A stretch of 64,000 nucleotides of DNA from Curvibacter sp. GWA2_64_110 (GCA_001797315.1 MGPC01000029.1:81354-145353); one strand, 5' to 3'; positions 1 to 9,127 are shown, numbered from the stretch's first letter. A program made the numbers and translations. The notes: generated by a model not told the origin, from the letters alone.

Positions 1-437
1 GCCATCACAAACGGCACGTTGAGCTGGCGCGCCAGCGTCTGTGCCAGCAGCGTCTTGCCCGAGCCGGTGGGACCGATGAGCAGGATGTTGCTCTTGGCCA
101 GCTCCACATCGTCCTTGCGCGCTTTTTCCTTGTGCTGCAGTCGCTTGTAGTGGTTGTAAACGGCCACCGCCAGCGTGCGCTTGGCAACCTCCTGGCCGAT
201 CACATAGTTGTCCAGATTGGCCTTGATTTCGGCTGGCGTCGGCAGATCGCCACGCGCTTCCGCACCTTCGGTGCCGGAGGGCAGCTCATCGCGGATGATT
301 TCGTTGCACAGCTCGATGCATTCGTCGCAGACGAACACCGAGGGACCGGCAATCAGTTTCTTGACCTCGTGCTGACTCTTGCCGCAAAAAGAGCAATACA
401 GTGTTTTTTCGCTGGAAGAGCCTTTTTTCTCGGCCAT
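1..437 (-). CDS. clpX: ClpX, ATP-dependent unfoldase subunit (5' part, cut by window edge)
   Basis: ClpX is the AAA+ unfoldase that recognises tagged proteins and threads them into ClpP in the cytoplasm. Only the first 145 codons are present; the gene runs off the left edge. The start reads [15 protein letters not shown]. The N-terminal zinc-binding domain shows Cys15, Cys18, Cys37 and Cys40 (CSFC and CDEC pairs). Walker A, GPTGSGKT, lies at about residues 122-129. It follows clpP by 121 bases on the same strand, the normal tig-clpP-clpX order. The identification is secure; nothing can be said about the missing C-terminal part. Confidence 0.97.
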   Translation of the reverse strand, partial: MAEKKGSSSEKTLYCSFCGKSQHEVKKLIAGPSVFVCDECIELCNEIIRDELPSGTEGAEARGDLPTPAEIKANLDNYVIGQEVAKRTLAVAVYNHYKRLQHKEKARKDDVELAKSNILLIGPTGSGKTLLAQTLARQLNVPFVM

Positions 438-558
438 GTGAAGAATGCCTTTTGCGGAGATTTACCGAATATTTACCAAATGATACCGAAATGGCCGGCC
501 ACCCCCGCGCCACCGCGCGGCAGGTGTCTACCATCAACAAATAACCGGCCTGAGCCGC

Positions 559-1191
559 TCAGGGCCGCTTGGCAATGACCTGGTCGACCAGGCCGTACTC
601 TTTCGCTTCGTCGGCCGAGAGGTAGTAGTCCCGTTCGGTATCGCGCTCGATCTTGTCCAGCGGCTGGCCGGTACGTTCGGCCAGGATCTTGTTGAGCTGC
701 TCGCGGGTCTTGAGGATCTCGCGCGCATGGATCTCGATCTCGGTGGCCTGTCCCTGGGTGCCGCCCAGCGGCTGATGGATCATGACCTTGGAGTTGGGCA
801 GCGAGAAACGCTTGCCCTTGGCGCCCGCCGCCAGCAGAAACGCGCCCATGCTGGCCGCCATGCCCACGCACAGCGTCGACACATCCGCCTTGATGAAATT
901 CATGGTGTCAAAAATCGCCATGCCGGCGCTGACCGAACCGCCCGGGGAATTGATATAGAACGAAATGTCCTTGTCCGGGTTCTCACTCTCCAGGAACAAC
1001 AGCTGCGCCACCACCAGGTTGGCGGTCTGGTCGTTGACCGGGCCGACCAGGAAAATCACCCGCTCCTTGAGCAGGCGCGAGTAGATGTCGTACGAGCGTT
1101 CGCCGCGACCGGACTGCTCGATCACCATCGGGATCATGCCAAGGGCCTGGGTATCCAGGGCACCGTTGTAGGCGCTGTTGCGCAGGTTCAT
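559..1191 (-). CDS. clpP: ClpP, ATP-dependent Clp protease proteolytic subunit
   Basis: Serine peptidase that forms the double-ring chamber degrading substrates delivered by ClpX or ClpA. The protein is 210 residues, normal for the family. The catalytic triad is visible: Ser114 in GMAASMGAF, His139 in MIHQPLGG and Asp188 in ERDTERDYY. The start [10 protein letters not shown] fits the short propeptide seen in proteobacterial ClpP. It lies between tig and clpX on the same strand. A 130-base gap to tig holds a strong hairpin (1255-1297) and an AT-rich stretch just before the gene, which may hold its own promoter. Confidence 0.98.
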   Translation of the reverse strand: MNLRNSAYNGALDTQALGMIPMVIEQSGRGERSYDIYSRLLKERVIFLVGPVNDQTANLVVAQLLFLESENPDKDISFYINSPGGSVSAGMAIFDTMNFIKADVSTLCVGMAASMGAFLLAAGAKGKRFSLPNSKVMIHQPLGGTQGQATEIEIHAREILKTREQLNKILAERTGQPLDKIERDTERDYYLSADEAKEYGLVDQVIAKRP

Positions 1192-1254
1192 GAAATGGGC
1201 TCCAGAGAATAGACGTATGACGTAATTTAGCGAAGATTATGGTCCACAAAGCAA

Positions 1255-1297
1255 GTGGGGCTTGTTGCCCGGACTGCAAGCCCGGCACAAGCCCCAC
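1255..1297 (-). terminator. Strong hairpin between tig and clpP
   Basis: An 11-bp perfect stem (GTGGGGCTTGT at 1255-1265 pairing with ACAAGCCCCAC at 1287-1297) encloses a second GC-rich inner helix. It lies 24 bases after the tig stop. There is no clean T-run, so it is probably a partial terminator, mRNA stabiliser or processing site that sets the tig to clpP ratio, rather than a full stop. Confidence 0.6.
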
Positions 1298-1321
1298 ATT
1301 GCTCGGAAGTTCAGACCGGAA

Positions 1322-2632
1322 TCAGGCCTGGCCCATCAGTTCGTCAAAGGAAATCGCCTTCTCGGTCACCTTGGCCTTGGACAGCACAAAATCGGTCACG
1401 TTGTTCTCGATCACCACGGCCTCGATTTCGGCCAGGCGGCGGTTGTCGCCGAAGTACCAGCGCACCACGTCTTCCGGCTTCTCGTAGCTGGCCGCCATTT
1501 CCTCGACATGGGCCTTGAGGGACTCGGGCGTGGCGTGCAGGTTGTTGGCGCGCACCAGCTCGGCCACCACCAGACCCAGGCGCACGCGCTGCTCGGCCTG
1601 CGGGCGGAAGATCTCCTCGGGGATCGGAGCCTTGTCGGCGTCCTTGATGCCGCGCTGCTTGAGGTCGGCGCGGGCGCCTTCGACCAGGCGGTCCACTTCA
1701 GACTGCACTACCGACTTGGGCAGGTCGAGCTCGGCCTTGGCCACCAGCGCATCCATCACAGCCTGCTTGTTGCGGCCCATCAGGCGCGACTTCACTTCGC
1801 GTTCCAGGTTCTTCTTGATGTCGGCGCGCAGGGCCTCGACCGTGCCTTCAGCAATGCCGAGCGACTTGGCCAGCGCCTCGTTGACTTCCGGCAGGTGGGC
1901 GGCTTCGATCTTCTTGAGCGTGACCATGAAATCAGCCGTCTTGCCGGCCACGTCCTTGCCATGGTAGTCAGCCGGGAAGGCCAGCGGGAAGGTCTTGCTT
2001 TCGCCCGCCTTCATGCCGCGCACGGCGTCTTCGAATTCCTTCAGCATCTGGCCTTCGCCGACCAGGAACTGGAAACCGTCAGCCTTGCCGCCGGCAAAGG
2101 GTTCGCCGTCGATCTTGCCTTCGAAATCCACCGTCACGCGGTCGCCGTCCTGGGCCGGCGCATCCACGGCGCGCTGGGCAAAGGTACGGCGCTGCTTGCG
2201 CAGGATCTCGACCGTCTTGTCGATGGCACCATCGTCCACCGCAGCGCTCAGCTTCTCGACTTCGGCCGTGGCCAGATCGCCGATCTTGACTTCCGGATAG
2301 ACCTCGAACACGGCATCAAACGCCACTTCGCCTTCCGCGGCGCCTTCCTTCTCGCTGATGCGCGGCTGGCCGGCCACACGCAGCTTGGCTTCGTTGGCGG
2401 CACTGGCGAAGGCCTCGCCGACCTTGTCGTTCAGCACTTCGTAGTGCACGGAATAGCCGTAGCGCTGGGTCACCACGTTCATCGGCACCTTGCCGGGACG
2501 GAAACCGTCCATCTTCACGGTACGGGCCAGCTTCTTGAGTCGCGAATCGACTTCGGACTGGATGGCGGCGACGGGCAGCGTCAGCGTGATCTTGCGTTCC
2601 AGCTTCTCGAGGGTTTCAACATTAACGGCCAT
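1322..2632 (-). CDS. tig: Trigger factor, ribosome-associated chaperone
   Basis: Trigger factor binds the ribosome exit tunnel and shields nascent chains; its middle domain is an FKBP-type prolyl isomerase. The protein is 436 residues, typical for the family. The ribosome-docking signature GFRPGKVP is at residues 43-50. The isomerase domain covers roughly residues 155-240, with the helical C-terminal domain after it. The start [14 protein letters not shown] is canonical and has a GGAG-type site upstream. It follows tRNA-Leu and precedes clpP and clpX, an arrangement common in betaproteobacteria. Confidence 0.98.
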   Translation of the reverse strand: MAVNVETLEKLERKITLTLPVAAIQSEVDSRLKKLARTVKMDGFRPGKVPMNVVTQRYGYSVHYEVLNDKVGEAFASAANEAKLRVAGQPRISEKEGAAEGEVAFDAVFEVYPEVKIGDLATAEVEKLSAAVDDGAIDKTVEILRKQRRTFAQRAVDAPAQDGDRVTVDFEGKIDGEPFAGGKADGFQFLVGEGQMLKEFEDAVRGMKAGESKTFPLAFPADYHGKDVAGKTADFMVTLKKIEAAHLPEVNEALAKSLGIAEGTVEALRADIKKNLEREVKSRLMGRNKQAVMDALVAKAELDLPKSVVQSEVDRLVEGARADLKQRGIKDADKAPIPEEIFRPQAEQRVRLGLVVAELVRANNLHATPESLKAHVEEMAASYEKPEDVVRWYFGDNRRLAEIEAVVIENNVTDFVLSKAKVTEKAISFDELMGQA

Positions 2633-2713
2633 GATTCACTCACTCCAAAAAATTCAAAAAATCGGCTTGCGCCATCGGCACTGCGGCTGTTTCTTCGCGT
2701 ATGCCGCCTTGTA

Positions 2714-2800
2714 TGGTGCGCGGGGGGGGACTCGAACCCCCACACCATTGCTGGCGTCAGGACCTAAACCTGGTGCGTCTACCAATTTCGCCACCCGCGC
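2714..2800 (-). tRNA. tRNA-Leu (anticodon UAG)
   Basis: An 87-base gene with encoded CCA, GCGCGGG acceptor stem, the class II long variable arm expected of leucine, and a GGTTCGAGTCC T-arm. The anticodon loop TTTAGGT gives UAG, reading CUN codons. The outermost anticodon-stem pair (27-43) is a C-A mismatch; the other four pairs are intact. It sits directly upstream of tig on the same strand, 11 bases after the terminator of the efflux operon. Confidence 0.97.
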
Positions 2801-2801
2801 G

Positions 2802-2839
2802 ACAAAACAAAATGGGGAGGTCTGGACAGACCTCCCCAT
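2802..2839 (-). terminator. Rho-independent terminator of the RND efflux operon
   Basis: A perfect 12-bp stem with a 4-base loop (2812-2839) is followed on the minus strand by TTTTGTTTTG. It lies 21 bases after the efflux pump stop codon and just before tRNA-Leu, so it insulates the tRNA-tig unit from pump transcription. Confidence 0.9.
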
Positions 2840-2860
2840 GAAATCGGTCAACTTTCTATT

Positions 2861-5800
2861 TTAACCTGCTGGCGAAACCCCCGGCGTTTCGCGCTTCACC
2901 CTGAACCATGCCGCGTACATGGCCGGCAGCGCCAGCAAGGTCAAGAGGGTAGCGACGATCAGGCCGCCCATGATGGCCACGGCCATCGGGCCCCAGAACA
3001 CCGAGCGCGACAGCGGGATCATGGCCAGCACGGCGGCGGCGGCGGTCAGCACGATCGGACGCATGCGGCGCACCGCGCTTTCCACGATGGCGTCCCAGGC
3101 CGGAATGCCCTTGGCGCGGTCCTGTTCGATCTGGTCGATCAGGATCACCGAGTTGCGCTGGATCATGCCCATGAGCGCAATCACGCCCAGCAGCGCGACG
3201 AAGCCGAACGGCCGCCCCAGCGCCAGCAGCGCGCCGGCCACGCCGGCCATGCCCAGCGGGCCGGTCAGGAACACCAGCATGGCGCGGCTGAAGCTCTGCA
3301 GCTGCAGCATCAGCAGCGTGAAGGTGATGAACAGCATGACGGGCACGCCGGCGGCGATCGAGCCCTGGCCCTTGCTGCTCTCCTCCACCGCGCCGGCCAC
3401 GTCGATGCGGTAGGCCGTCAGGCCGGCCGCTTTCCACCTGGCCTCCAGCGCACGCAAGCTGGGCAACAGCTCGGCCGTCACGGTGGCGCCCTGCAGGCCC
3501 TCGACCACGTCGCTCTGCACCGTGATGCCGTAATCGCGGTTCTCGCGCCACATCACGCCCGGCTCCCAGGTGAATACCGGCTTGGCAATCTGCGTCAGCG
3601 GAATCGACCGTCCCGAAGCCGTCGGCAGATAGGCATTGCCCAGGTCGGTGATGGCGTTGCGCTCGTCAAGCGGCTGGCGCATCACGATGTCGATCAGCTT
3701 GTCGCCTTCGCGGTACTGCCCCACCGTCATGCCGCTGAGCAGCGTGCGCGAGGCCTGGGCGATGGACTGGCTGGTCACGCCCAAAGCGCGTGCCTTGGCC
3801 TGGTCGATCTCCAGGCGCAGCACCTTGACCGATTCGTTCCAGTTGTCGTTGACGCCGCGCGTGTTGGGGCTCTCACGCAACACAGCCTTGACCTCGTCGG
3901 CGCGCTCGCGCAGCACCGCCGGGTCGGTGCCGACCACGCGGAACTGCACCGGGTACGGCACCGGCGGCCCGTTGGGCAACAGCTTGACGCGGCCACGCAC
4001 CTCGGGGAACTCTTGCGCCAGCAAGGCCGGCAGCTTGATGCGCAGCGCCTCGCGCGTCTTCAGATCCACCGGCATGACGATCAGCTGCGACACATTGGTC
4101 TGCGGGAACACCTGGTCCAGCGGCAGGTAAAAGCGCGGCACCCCCGAGCCGACCCAGGTGCTGACGGATGCCACACCGGCCTCCGCCATGAGGCGCCGCT
4201 CGGCGCGCTGGGTCACTTCTTCGTTGGCCGCAAACGAGGTGCCTTCCGGCGACCAGAGTTCAACCAGGATCTCCGGGCGGCTCGAATCGGGGAAGAACTG
4301 CTGCTGAACACGGCCCATGCCCACCATGCCCAGCACGAAGGTCAGCAGGGTGATGCCGATGGTCAGCCAGCGGTGCTCCACGCACCAGTTGAGCAGCCGG
4401 CGGAAATAGACATAAAACGGGCCATCGAACAGCTCGTGCGGATGTTCATGCGCTTTCGGCTTGGCCCGCAAGAGGATGTTGCCCAGGTAGGGCACGAAGT
4501 AGACCGACACCAGCCAGCTCAGCACCAGCGCCAGCGTGGTAACGCCGAAGATGGCAAAGGTGTACTCGCCCACGCCCGATTTGGCCATGCCGATGGGCAG
4601 GAAGCCGGCCGCCGTGATGAGCGTGCCGGTCAGCATGGGCATGGCGGTGATCTCGTAGGCGAAGGTGGCGGCGCGCACCTTGTCGTAGCCCTCCTCGATC
4701 TTGTGCACCATCATCTCCACCGCGATGATGGCGTCGTCCACCAGCAGGCCCAGCGCGATGATGAGCGAGCCGAGCGAGATCTTGTGCAGGCCGATGCCCC
4801 AGTACTGCATGCCGAGGAAGGTCAGCGCCAGCACCAGCGGAATGGTGATGGCCACCACCAGCCCAGGACGAATGTCCACGTAGTAACGCTTCCACAGCCG
4901 GGGTTCGCCGTCGCGCTTGTGAAAGCCCAGGCTGACAAAGCTCACCAGCAGCACGATCACCACGGCCTCGACCAGCACGCCGACGAATTCGTTGACCGAG
5001 CGCGCCACCGCCTGGGGCTGGTCCTGCAGCTGCACCAGCTTGATACCGGCCGGCAGCGTGGCCTCGATCTGGGCCGTCGCGCTTTTCAGCGACTTGCCCA
5101 GGCGGATGATGTCGCCGCCCTTGGCCATGGAGATGCCGAGCGCAATGACCTGCTTGCCCTGGTGCCGCACCTTGATGGAAGCCGGATCGATATAACCGCG
5201 CTTGACCTCGGCAATGTCGCCCAGGCGCAGCTGGCTGCCCGAGCTGCCGCGGATCGGCATGGCGCGCAGCTGTTCAATCGCCTCGAACTGGCCGGCCACC
5301 CGCACCTGCACCACGTCCAGCGGTGTCTGCACCGCACCGGCGCTCTCCACCGCGTTCTGCTGGCCGAGCTGGGCCAGCATCTGGTTCATGTCCAGGCCCA
5401 GCTGGGCCAGGCGCTTTTGCGAAATCTCGATGTAGAGTTTTTCGTCCTGCACGCCGAACAGTTCGACCTTGGCCACATCGGTCACGCGCAGCAGCTGCTG
5501 GCGCACGTCATCGGCAAAGCGTTTGACTTCGGCGTTGCTGAAACCATCGGCTTCCAGCGCGTAGATCACGCCGTAGACATCACCGAACTCGTCGTTGAAG
5601 AACGGGCCCTGGGTACCGGCCGGCAAGGTGTAGCGCATGTCGCCCACCTTCTTGCGGACCGTGTACCAGAGGTCGGCGACTTCGCCCGGCTTGGTCGAAT
5701 CCTTGACCTGGAAAATGATCTGCGACTCGCCCGGCTTGGAGTAGCTGCGGATCTTGTCGGCGTGGGGCACTTCCTGCAGCGTGCGTTCGATCTTGTCGGT

Positions 5801-6025
5801 CACCTGCTCGGCCACCTGCTGCGCCGTGGCGCCGGGCCAGTAGGTGCGCACCACCATGGCGCGGAAAGTGAACGGCGGGTCCTCGTCCTGCCCCAACTGG
5901 AAATAGGAAGCAAAACCCAGCAGCATGAGGACCAGCATCAGGTAGCGCGTCAGCGCCGGGTGCTCCAGCGCCCAGCGCGACAGGTTGAAGCCGGCCTTCC
6001 CGTTTTGTTCTTGTGTCTGCGTCAT
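2861..6025 (-). CDS. RND-family efflux pump, inner-membrane transporter
   Basis: Proton-driven multidrug or solvent efflux permease of the AcrB/hydrophobe-amphiphile exporter type, working as a trimer with the adaptor encoded upstream. The protein is 1054 residues from the chosen start, within the family range, with two halves each having a TM segment, a large periplasmic loop and a block of TM helices. TM4 has the proton-relay pair Asp430-Asp431 in GLLVDDAI. In TM10 the position of the AcrB lysine is arginine (about 957, in MIQRNSVILID). The start MTQTQEQ was chosen because AAGTGAGG lies five bases before it; an ATG six codons upstream would overlap the adaptor gene. The substrate is unknown and no outer-membrane channel gene is in the window. 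Confidence 0.93.
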   Translation of the reverse strand: MTQTQEQNGKAGFNLSRWALEHPALTRYLMLVLMLLGFASYFQLGQDEDPPFTFRAMVVRTYWPGATAQQVAEQVTDKIERTLQEVPHADKIRSYSKPGESQIIFQVKDSTKPGEVADLWYTVRKKVGDMRYTLPAGTQGPFFNDEFGDVYGVIYALEADGFSNAEVKRFADDVRQQLLRVTDVAKVELFGVQDEKLYIEISQKRLAQLGLDMNQMLAQLGQQNAVESAGAVQTPLDVVQVRVAGQFEAIEQLRAMPIRGSSGSQLRLGDIAEVKRGYIDPASIKVRHQGKQVIALGISMAKGGDIIRLGKSLKSATAQIEATLPAGIKLVQLQDQPQAVARSVNEFVGVLVEAVVIVLLVSFVSLGFHKRDGEPRLWKRYYVDIRPGLVVAITIPLVLALTFLGMQYWGIGLHKISLGSLIIALGLLVDDAIIAVEMMVHKIEEGYDKVRAATFAYEITAMPMLTGTLITAAGFLPIGMAKSGVGEYTFAIFGVTTLALVLSWLVSVYFVPYLGNILLRAKPKAHEHPHELFDGPFYVYFRRLLNWCVEHRWLTIGITLLTFVLGMVGMGRVQQQFFPDSSRPEILVELWSPEGTSFAANEEVTQRAERRLMAEAGVASVSTWVGSGVPRFYLPLDQVFPQTNVSQLIVMPVDLKTREALRIKLPALLAQEFPEVRGRVKLLPNGPPVPYPVQFRVVGTDPAVLRERADEVKAVLRESPNTRGVNDNWNESVKVLRLEIDQAKARALGVTSQSIAQASRTLLSGMTVGQYREGDKLIDIVMRQPLDERNAITDLGNAYLPTASGRSIPLTQIAKPVFTWEPGVMWRENRDYGITVQSDVVEGLQGATVTAELLPSLRALEARWKAAGLTAYRIDVAGAVEESSKGQGSIAAGVPVMLFITFTLLMLQLQSFSRAMLVFLTGPLGMAGVAGALLALGRPFGFVALLGVIALMGMIQRNSVILIDQIEQDRAKGIPAWDAIVESAVRRMRPIVLTAAAAVLAMIPLSRSVFWGPMAVAIMGGLIVATLLTLLALPAMYAAWFRVKRETPGVSPAG

Positions 6026-6032
6026 GCCGGCC

Positions 6033-7241
6033 TCACTTGCCATTCGCGGAAGCGGCCTGCACTGACGCCTGCGCCGGAGATGCTACTGAATTGATAGCTG
6101 TCTGCGCAGGACTGGAAAGGGGTTTAACCGCTTTTTCCTGGTAGATCATGACCTTCTGACCCGGCGACAGCACATGCACACCGGCCGCCACCACCAGCGT
6201 ACCCGGCAGCAGGCCGCTGGCCACCACGGCCTCATTGCCGTCGGCCGTGGCAATCTGCACCGGCTGCGACTTCACCGTCATGCTGGCCCGGTCGAGCACC
6301 CAGACCGCCGTGGCCGGCCCTTCCTGGCGCAGCGCGCTGGTTGGCAGCTTGATCACTTGCGCACTCTGCGCCTCCTGCGACTGCGGCAACACCGTCACGG
6401 TGGCGCCCAGCGGCGGCACATCTTTCGCATCCTTCACCTCCAGCCCCACCTTGACCTGGTAAGTCCGCGTCACCGGGTCGGCGCTGGCCGACACTTCGCG
6501 CACCTTGCCGTCCAGCAGGGTCTGGCCCGGCCAGACCCGCACGCCGACCGGCGCACCCGGGCGGACGGCGGCAATCTTGTCCTCCGGCACCGAGAACACG
6601 GCATCGCGCGGCCCGTCCTGGGCCACCCGCACCACCGGCAAGCCGGCACTCACCACCTGCCCCGGTTCGGCCTCGACGGCCGTGACCAGGCCCGCCGCAT
6701 CGGCCACCAGCGTGGTGTAGGCCCCCTGGTTGCGTTGTGTGGACAACTGGGCCTTGGCCTGGTCGACCTGGGCCTGCGCCGCCTTGAGCGTGGCCTCGCG
6801 CCGCTCCAGCTCGGCACCGCTGATGAAGTTCTGCTCCTTCAGTTCCTTGAAGCGCTTGAAGTCGGCCGCCGCCAGGTCGCGGTTGGTCACCGCCGCCCCC
6901 AGCTGCGCCTGCGCCGCGTCAGCCGCCAGCTGGTAATCCTGCGGGTCAAGCTGCGCCAGCACCTGGCCGGCCTTGACGCGCTGGCCCAGTTCCACATAAC
7001 GCTTGGTCAATTTGCCGGCCACGCGAAAGCCCAACCGCGACTCGATGCGCGGCCGCACCTCACCCGAGAACTCCAGCGCCGACTGCATGTTGCCGGCACC
7101 GACCGTCAGCACCTTGACCGAGCGCACCGGCTCTTCGGCCGGCGCGGGACGGGAACAGGCCGTCAGCACGCCTGTCGATGCAGCAGAGACCGCCAAGAGC
7201 AGCGTCAGCCGCCGGAACGAGGAAAAATATGAGATGGACAT
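6033..7241 (-). CDS. RND efflux periplasmic adaptor (membrane fusion lipoprotein)
   Basis: Periplasmic adaptor linking the RND pump to an outer-membrane channel. The protein is 402 residues with a lipoprotein signal; the lipobox LTAC ends at Cys29. Biotinyl-lipoyl-like halves flank a helical hairpin (about residues 95-165), followed by beta-barrel and membrane-proximal domains. The last 35 or so residues are low in complexity and include TAINSVAS, which is encoded by one copy of the 17-bp palindromic repeat (6082-6098). The stop lies seven bases before the pump start, so the two are one operon. A palindrome upstream suggests TetR-type control. Confidence 0.92.
   Translation of the reverse strand: MSISYFSSFRRLTLLLAVSAASTGVLTACSRPAPAEEPVRSVKVLTVGAGNMQSALEFSGEVRPRIESRLGFRVAGKLTKRYVELGQRVKAGQVLAQLDPQDYQLAADAAQAQLGAAVTNRDLAAADFKRFKELKEQNFISGAELERREATLKAAQAQVDQAKAQLSTQRNQGAYTTLVADAAGLVTAVEAEPGQVVSAGLPVVRVAQDGPRDAVFSVPEDKIAAVRPGAPVGVRVWPGQTLLDGKVREVSASADPVTRTYQVKVGLEVKDAKDVPPLGATVTVLPQSQEAQSAQVIKLPTSALRQEGPATAVWVLDRASMTVKSQPVQIATADGNEAVVASGLLPGTLVVAAGVHVLSPGQKVMIYQEKAVKPLSSPAQTAINSVASPAQASVQAASANGK
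6082..6098. repeat. 17-bp palindromic repeat, copy 1 (inside adaptor gene)
   Basis: Reads GCTACTGAATTGATAGC on the plus strand. It is translated on the minus strand as A-I-N-S-V-A, residues 382-387 of the adaptor, in its variable C-terminal tail. A tail resembling other copies follows it on the plus side. Confidence 0.8.
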
Positions 7242-7258
7242 GGTGAAGCTGACCTAAA

Positions 7259-7291
7259 TCAATAATTAATGACCAATTGGTTAGTAATTTA
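7259..7291 (-). promoter_or_regulatory. Efflux operon promoter with TetR-like operator
   Basis: A perfect 10-bp palindrome ACCAATTGGT (7272-7281) sits in a small AT-rich island. On the minus strand a weak -35 (TTACTA) and -10 (TATTGA, 7264-7259) lie 17 bases apart, and the palindrome falls inside the spacer. This is the usual position of AcrR/TetR-type operators of RND pumps. No TetR gene is in the window, so the repressor must be encoded elsewhere. The promoter boxes are weak matches; the palindrome is certain. Confidence 0.5.
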
Positions 7292-7357
7292 GATGAAAGC
7301 CATTTCCCTGTCAAGCGAGGGATCGGCCTTTATCACCCCCCCCCTCGATCCCTGGGC

Positions 7358-7370
7358 GACAATCGCCGGC
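7358..7370 (+). promoter_or_regulatory. Putative -10 box of hpnC, leaderless arrangement
   Basis: GACAAT at 7358-7363 ends exactly seven bases before the GTG start of hpnC, so transcription would begin at or next to the start codon. The same hexamer with the same spacing precedes hpnD. No good -35 is visible. Confidence 0.5.
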
Positions 7371-8222
7371 GTGAACACATCCCCCGCGCCCCAGCCGATC
7401 GAGCACTACGAAAACTTCCCGGTCGCCTCCTGGCTCTGCCCGCCCCGGCTGCGCGCGCCGATTGCCGCCATCTACCACTTCGCCCGCACCGCCGACGACA
7501 TCGCCGACGAGGGCGACGCTTCGGCACAACAGCGGCTGGACGATCTGGCGACCTACCGCGCCGACCTGCTGGCCATGGCCACCGGCCAGCCGGCCAGCGG
7601 CCGCTGGCCGCTGGTGTTCGGGCCGCTACAGGCCATGCTGCAAGCCTTTCAGTTGCCGCTGCCGCTGCTGACCGACCTGCTCGACGCCTTCACGCAGGAC
7701 GTGCGCAAGACGCGCAACCACGCCAGCTACGCCGATCAGGCCGAACTGCTGGACTACTGCCGCCGCTCGGCCAACCCGGTGGGCCGCCTGCTGCTGCATC
7801 TCTACGGCGTGCAGGACGAGGCGGCCTTGACGCAAAGCGACGCCATCTGCAGCGCGCTGCAGTTGATCAACTTCTGGCAGGACCTGAGCCGCGACATCCC
7901 GCGCGGTCGCCACTACCTGACGGACGCGGACTGCGAGGCGTTCGGCGTCACGCGCGCCGAGCTGCAGGCCTTGCAGCAGACACCAAACGCTACCAAATTG
8001 ATAGCTGCTCAGGTAAAGATGGCAAGGGCCATGATGCAAAAAGGCACTGAACTCGTGCACCACCTGCCGGGCCGCGCCGGCTGGGAGCTGCGCCTGGTGG
8101 TGCAAGGCGGCCTGCGCATCCTGGACAAGATCGAGGCGCTGGACTACGCCACGCTGCAGACCCGGCCCACCTTGAAGTCATGGGATGCAGCCGTGATGCT
8201 GTGGCGCGCGCTGTGGATGTGA
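7371..8222 (+). CDS. hpnC: HpnC, hydroxysqualene synthase (squalene pathway)
   Basis: Trans-prenyltransferase of the squalene/phytoene synthase fold that converts presqualene diphosphate to hydroxysqualene in the HpnCDE route to hopanoid squalene. The protein is 283 residues from the GTG start. Asp-rich motifs are ADDIADE (Asp42, Asp43, Asp46) and QDLSRD (Asp171, Asp175). The start was placed at GTG because the opening EHYENFPVASWLCP is the family N-terminus and GACAAT lies just upstream; an ATG 26 codons earlier gives a sequence unlike the family. Residues 207-212 (ATKLIA) come from a 17-bp repeat copy and lie between conserved helices. Confidence 0.93.
   Translation: MNTSPAPQPIEHYENFPVASWLCPPRLRAPIAAIYHFARTADDIADEGDASAQQRLDDLATYRADLLAMATGQPASGRWPLVFGPLQAMLQAFQLPLPLLTDLLDAFTQDVRKTRNHASYADQAELLDYCRRSANPVGRLLLHLYGVQDEAALTQSDAICSALQLINFWQDLSRDIPRGRHYLTDADCEAFGVTRAELQALQQTPNATKLIAAQVKMARAMMQKGTELVHHLPGRAGWELRLVVQGGLRILDKIEALDYATLQTRPTLKSWDAAVMLWRALWM
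7989..8005. repeat. 17-bp palindromic repeat, copy 2 (inside hpnC)
   Basis: GCTACCAAATTGATAGC, translated as A-T-K-L-I-A. It is followed by a tail of about 40 bases ending in GGCAAGGGCC-ATGATGCAAAAAGG, which resembles the tail of the intergenic copy at 14757. Confidence 0.85.
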
Positions 8223-8252
8223 CGGCTGGTCACGACGGCGCCTTGAAGCAGC

Positions 8253-8265
8253 GACAATCAAGCCC
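8253..8265 (+). promoter_or_regulatory. Putative -10 box of hpnD, leaderless arrangement
   Basis: GACAAT at 8253-8258 lies seven bases before the ATG of hpnD, the same spacing as at hpnC. hpnD may therefore have its own leaderless transcript as well as being read from the hpnC promoter. Confidence 0.45.
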
Positions 8266-9105
8266 ATGACGCCCGAGCAGTACGTTCAGCAAAAAGCCGC
8301 CGCCTCCGGCAGCAGCTTCTATTACGCCTTTCTCTTTTTGCCCAAGCCGCGGCGCGCCGCCATCACCGCCTTCTATGCCTTCTGCCGCGAGGTCGACGAT
8401 GTGGTGGATGAGGTGACTGACCCCGGCGTGGCACAGACCAAGCTGGCCTGGTGGCAGGCCGAGGTGGCACGCGCCTATGCCGGCGAACCGACCCACCCTG
8501 TCACCCAAGCGCTGATGCCACTGGCGGCCGACTACGGCATCGAGGCGCGCCACCTGCTGGCCGTCATCGAAGGCTGCCAGATGGACCTGCAGCAGACGCG
8601 TTACCTCGACTACCCGGCCCTGCAGCGCTACTGCCATCTGGTGGCCGGCGTGGTGGGCGAAGTCGCCGCGCGCATCTTCGGCCAGACGCAGGCACAGACC
8701 ACCGAGTACGCGCACACGCTGGGCCAGGCCTTCCAGCTCACCAACATCATCCGTGACGTCGGCGAAGATGCCCTGCGCGGGCGCATCTACCTGCCGGTGA
8801 GCGAACTGCAGCAGTTCGATGTGAAAGCGCACGAGTTGCTGAAGCGCCAGTATTCGGAGCGATTCATCGCACTGATGAAGTTCCAGGCCGAGCGCGCCCA
8901 CCGCCTGTACGACCAGGCGCTGGCCCTGCTGCCCGAGGGCGACCGCCGTGCACAAAAACCCGGCCTGATGATGGCCAGCATCTACCGCACCCTGCTGCGC
9001 GAAATCGAGCGCGACAACTTCCAGGTGCTGCACCAGCGCATCAGCCTGACACCCTTGCGCAAGCTCTGGCTGGCCTGGCGTGTCCAGGCTTTAGGCAAGA
9101 TGTGA
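8266..9105 (+). CDS. hpnD: HpnD, presqualene diphosphate synthase
   Basis: Condenses two farnesyl diphosphates to presqualene diphosphate, the first step of the HpnCDE squalene pathway. The protein is 279 residues, normal for HpnD. The first Asp-rich motif is CREVDDVVDE (about residues 42-51) and the second is NIIRDVGEDALRGRIYLP (about 160-177), both characteristic of squalene/phytoene synthases. It follows hpnC by 43 bases and precedes hpnE by 22 on the same strand. Squalene-hopene cyclase is not in the window, so the hopanoid end of the pathway lies elsewhere. Confidence 0.95.
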   Translation: MTPEQYVQQKAAASGSSFYYAFLFLPKPRRAAITAFYAFCREVDDVVDEVTDPGVAQTKLAWWQAEVARAYAGEPTHPVTQALMPLAADYGIEARHLLAVIEGCQMDLQQTRYLDYPALQRYCHLVAGVVGEVAARIFGQTQAQTTEYAHTLGQAFQLTNIIRDVGEDALRGRIYLPVSELQQFDVKAHELLKRQYSERFIALMKFQAERAHRLYDQALALLPEGDRRAQKPGLMMASIYRTLLREIERDNFQVLHQRISLTPLRKLWLAWRVQALGKM

Positions 9106-9127
9106 TGCCGATGTCGGTGCGGGCTTC

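Noticed and set aside
1262..2767. 501-codon ORF on the plus strand opposite tig
   Set aside because: Antisense shadow caused by high GC at third positions; the His/Leu/Gly-rich product resembles nothing, while tig is certain.
4013..6094. 693-codon ORF on the plus strand opposite the RND pump
   Set aside because: Antisense shadow; repetitive His/Gln/Arg composition, no start signal, and the RND gene is clear.
7293..7370. Upstream ATG start for hpnC
   Set aside because: It would add 26 residues unlike the family and would place the GACAAT box inside the gene.
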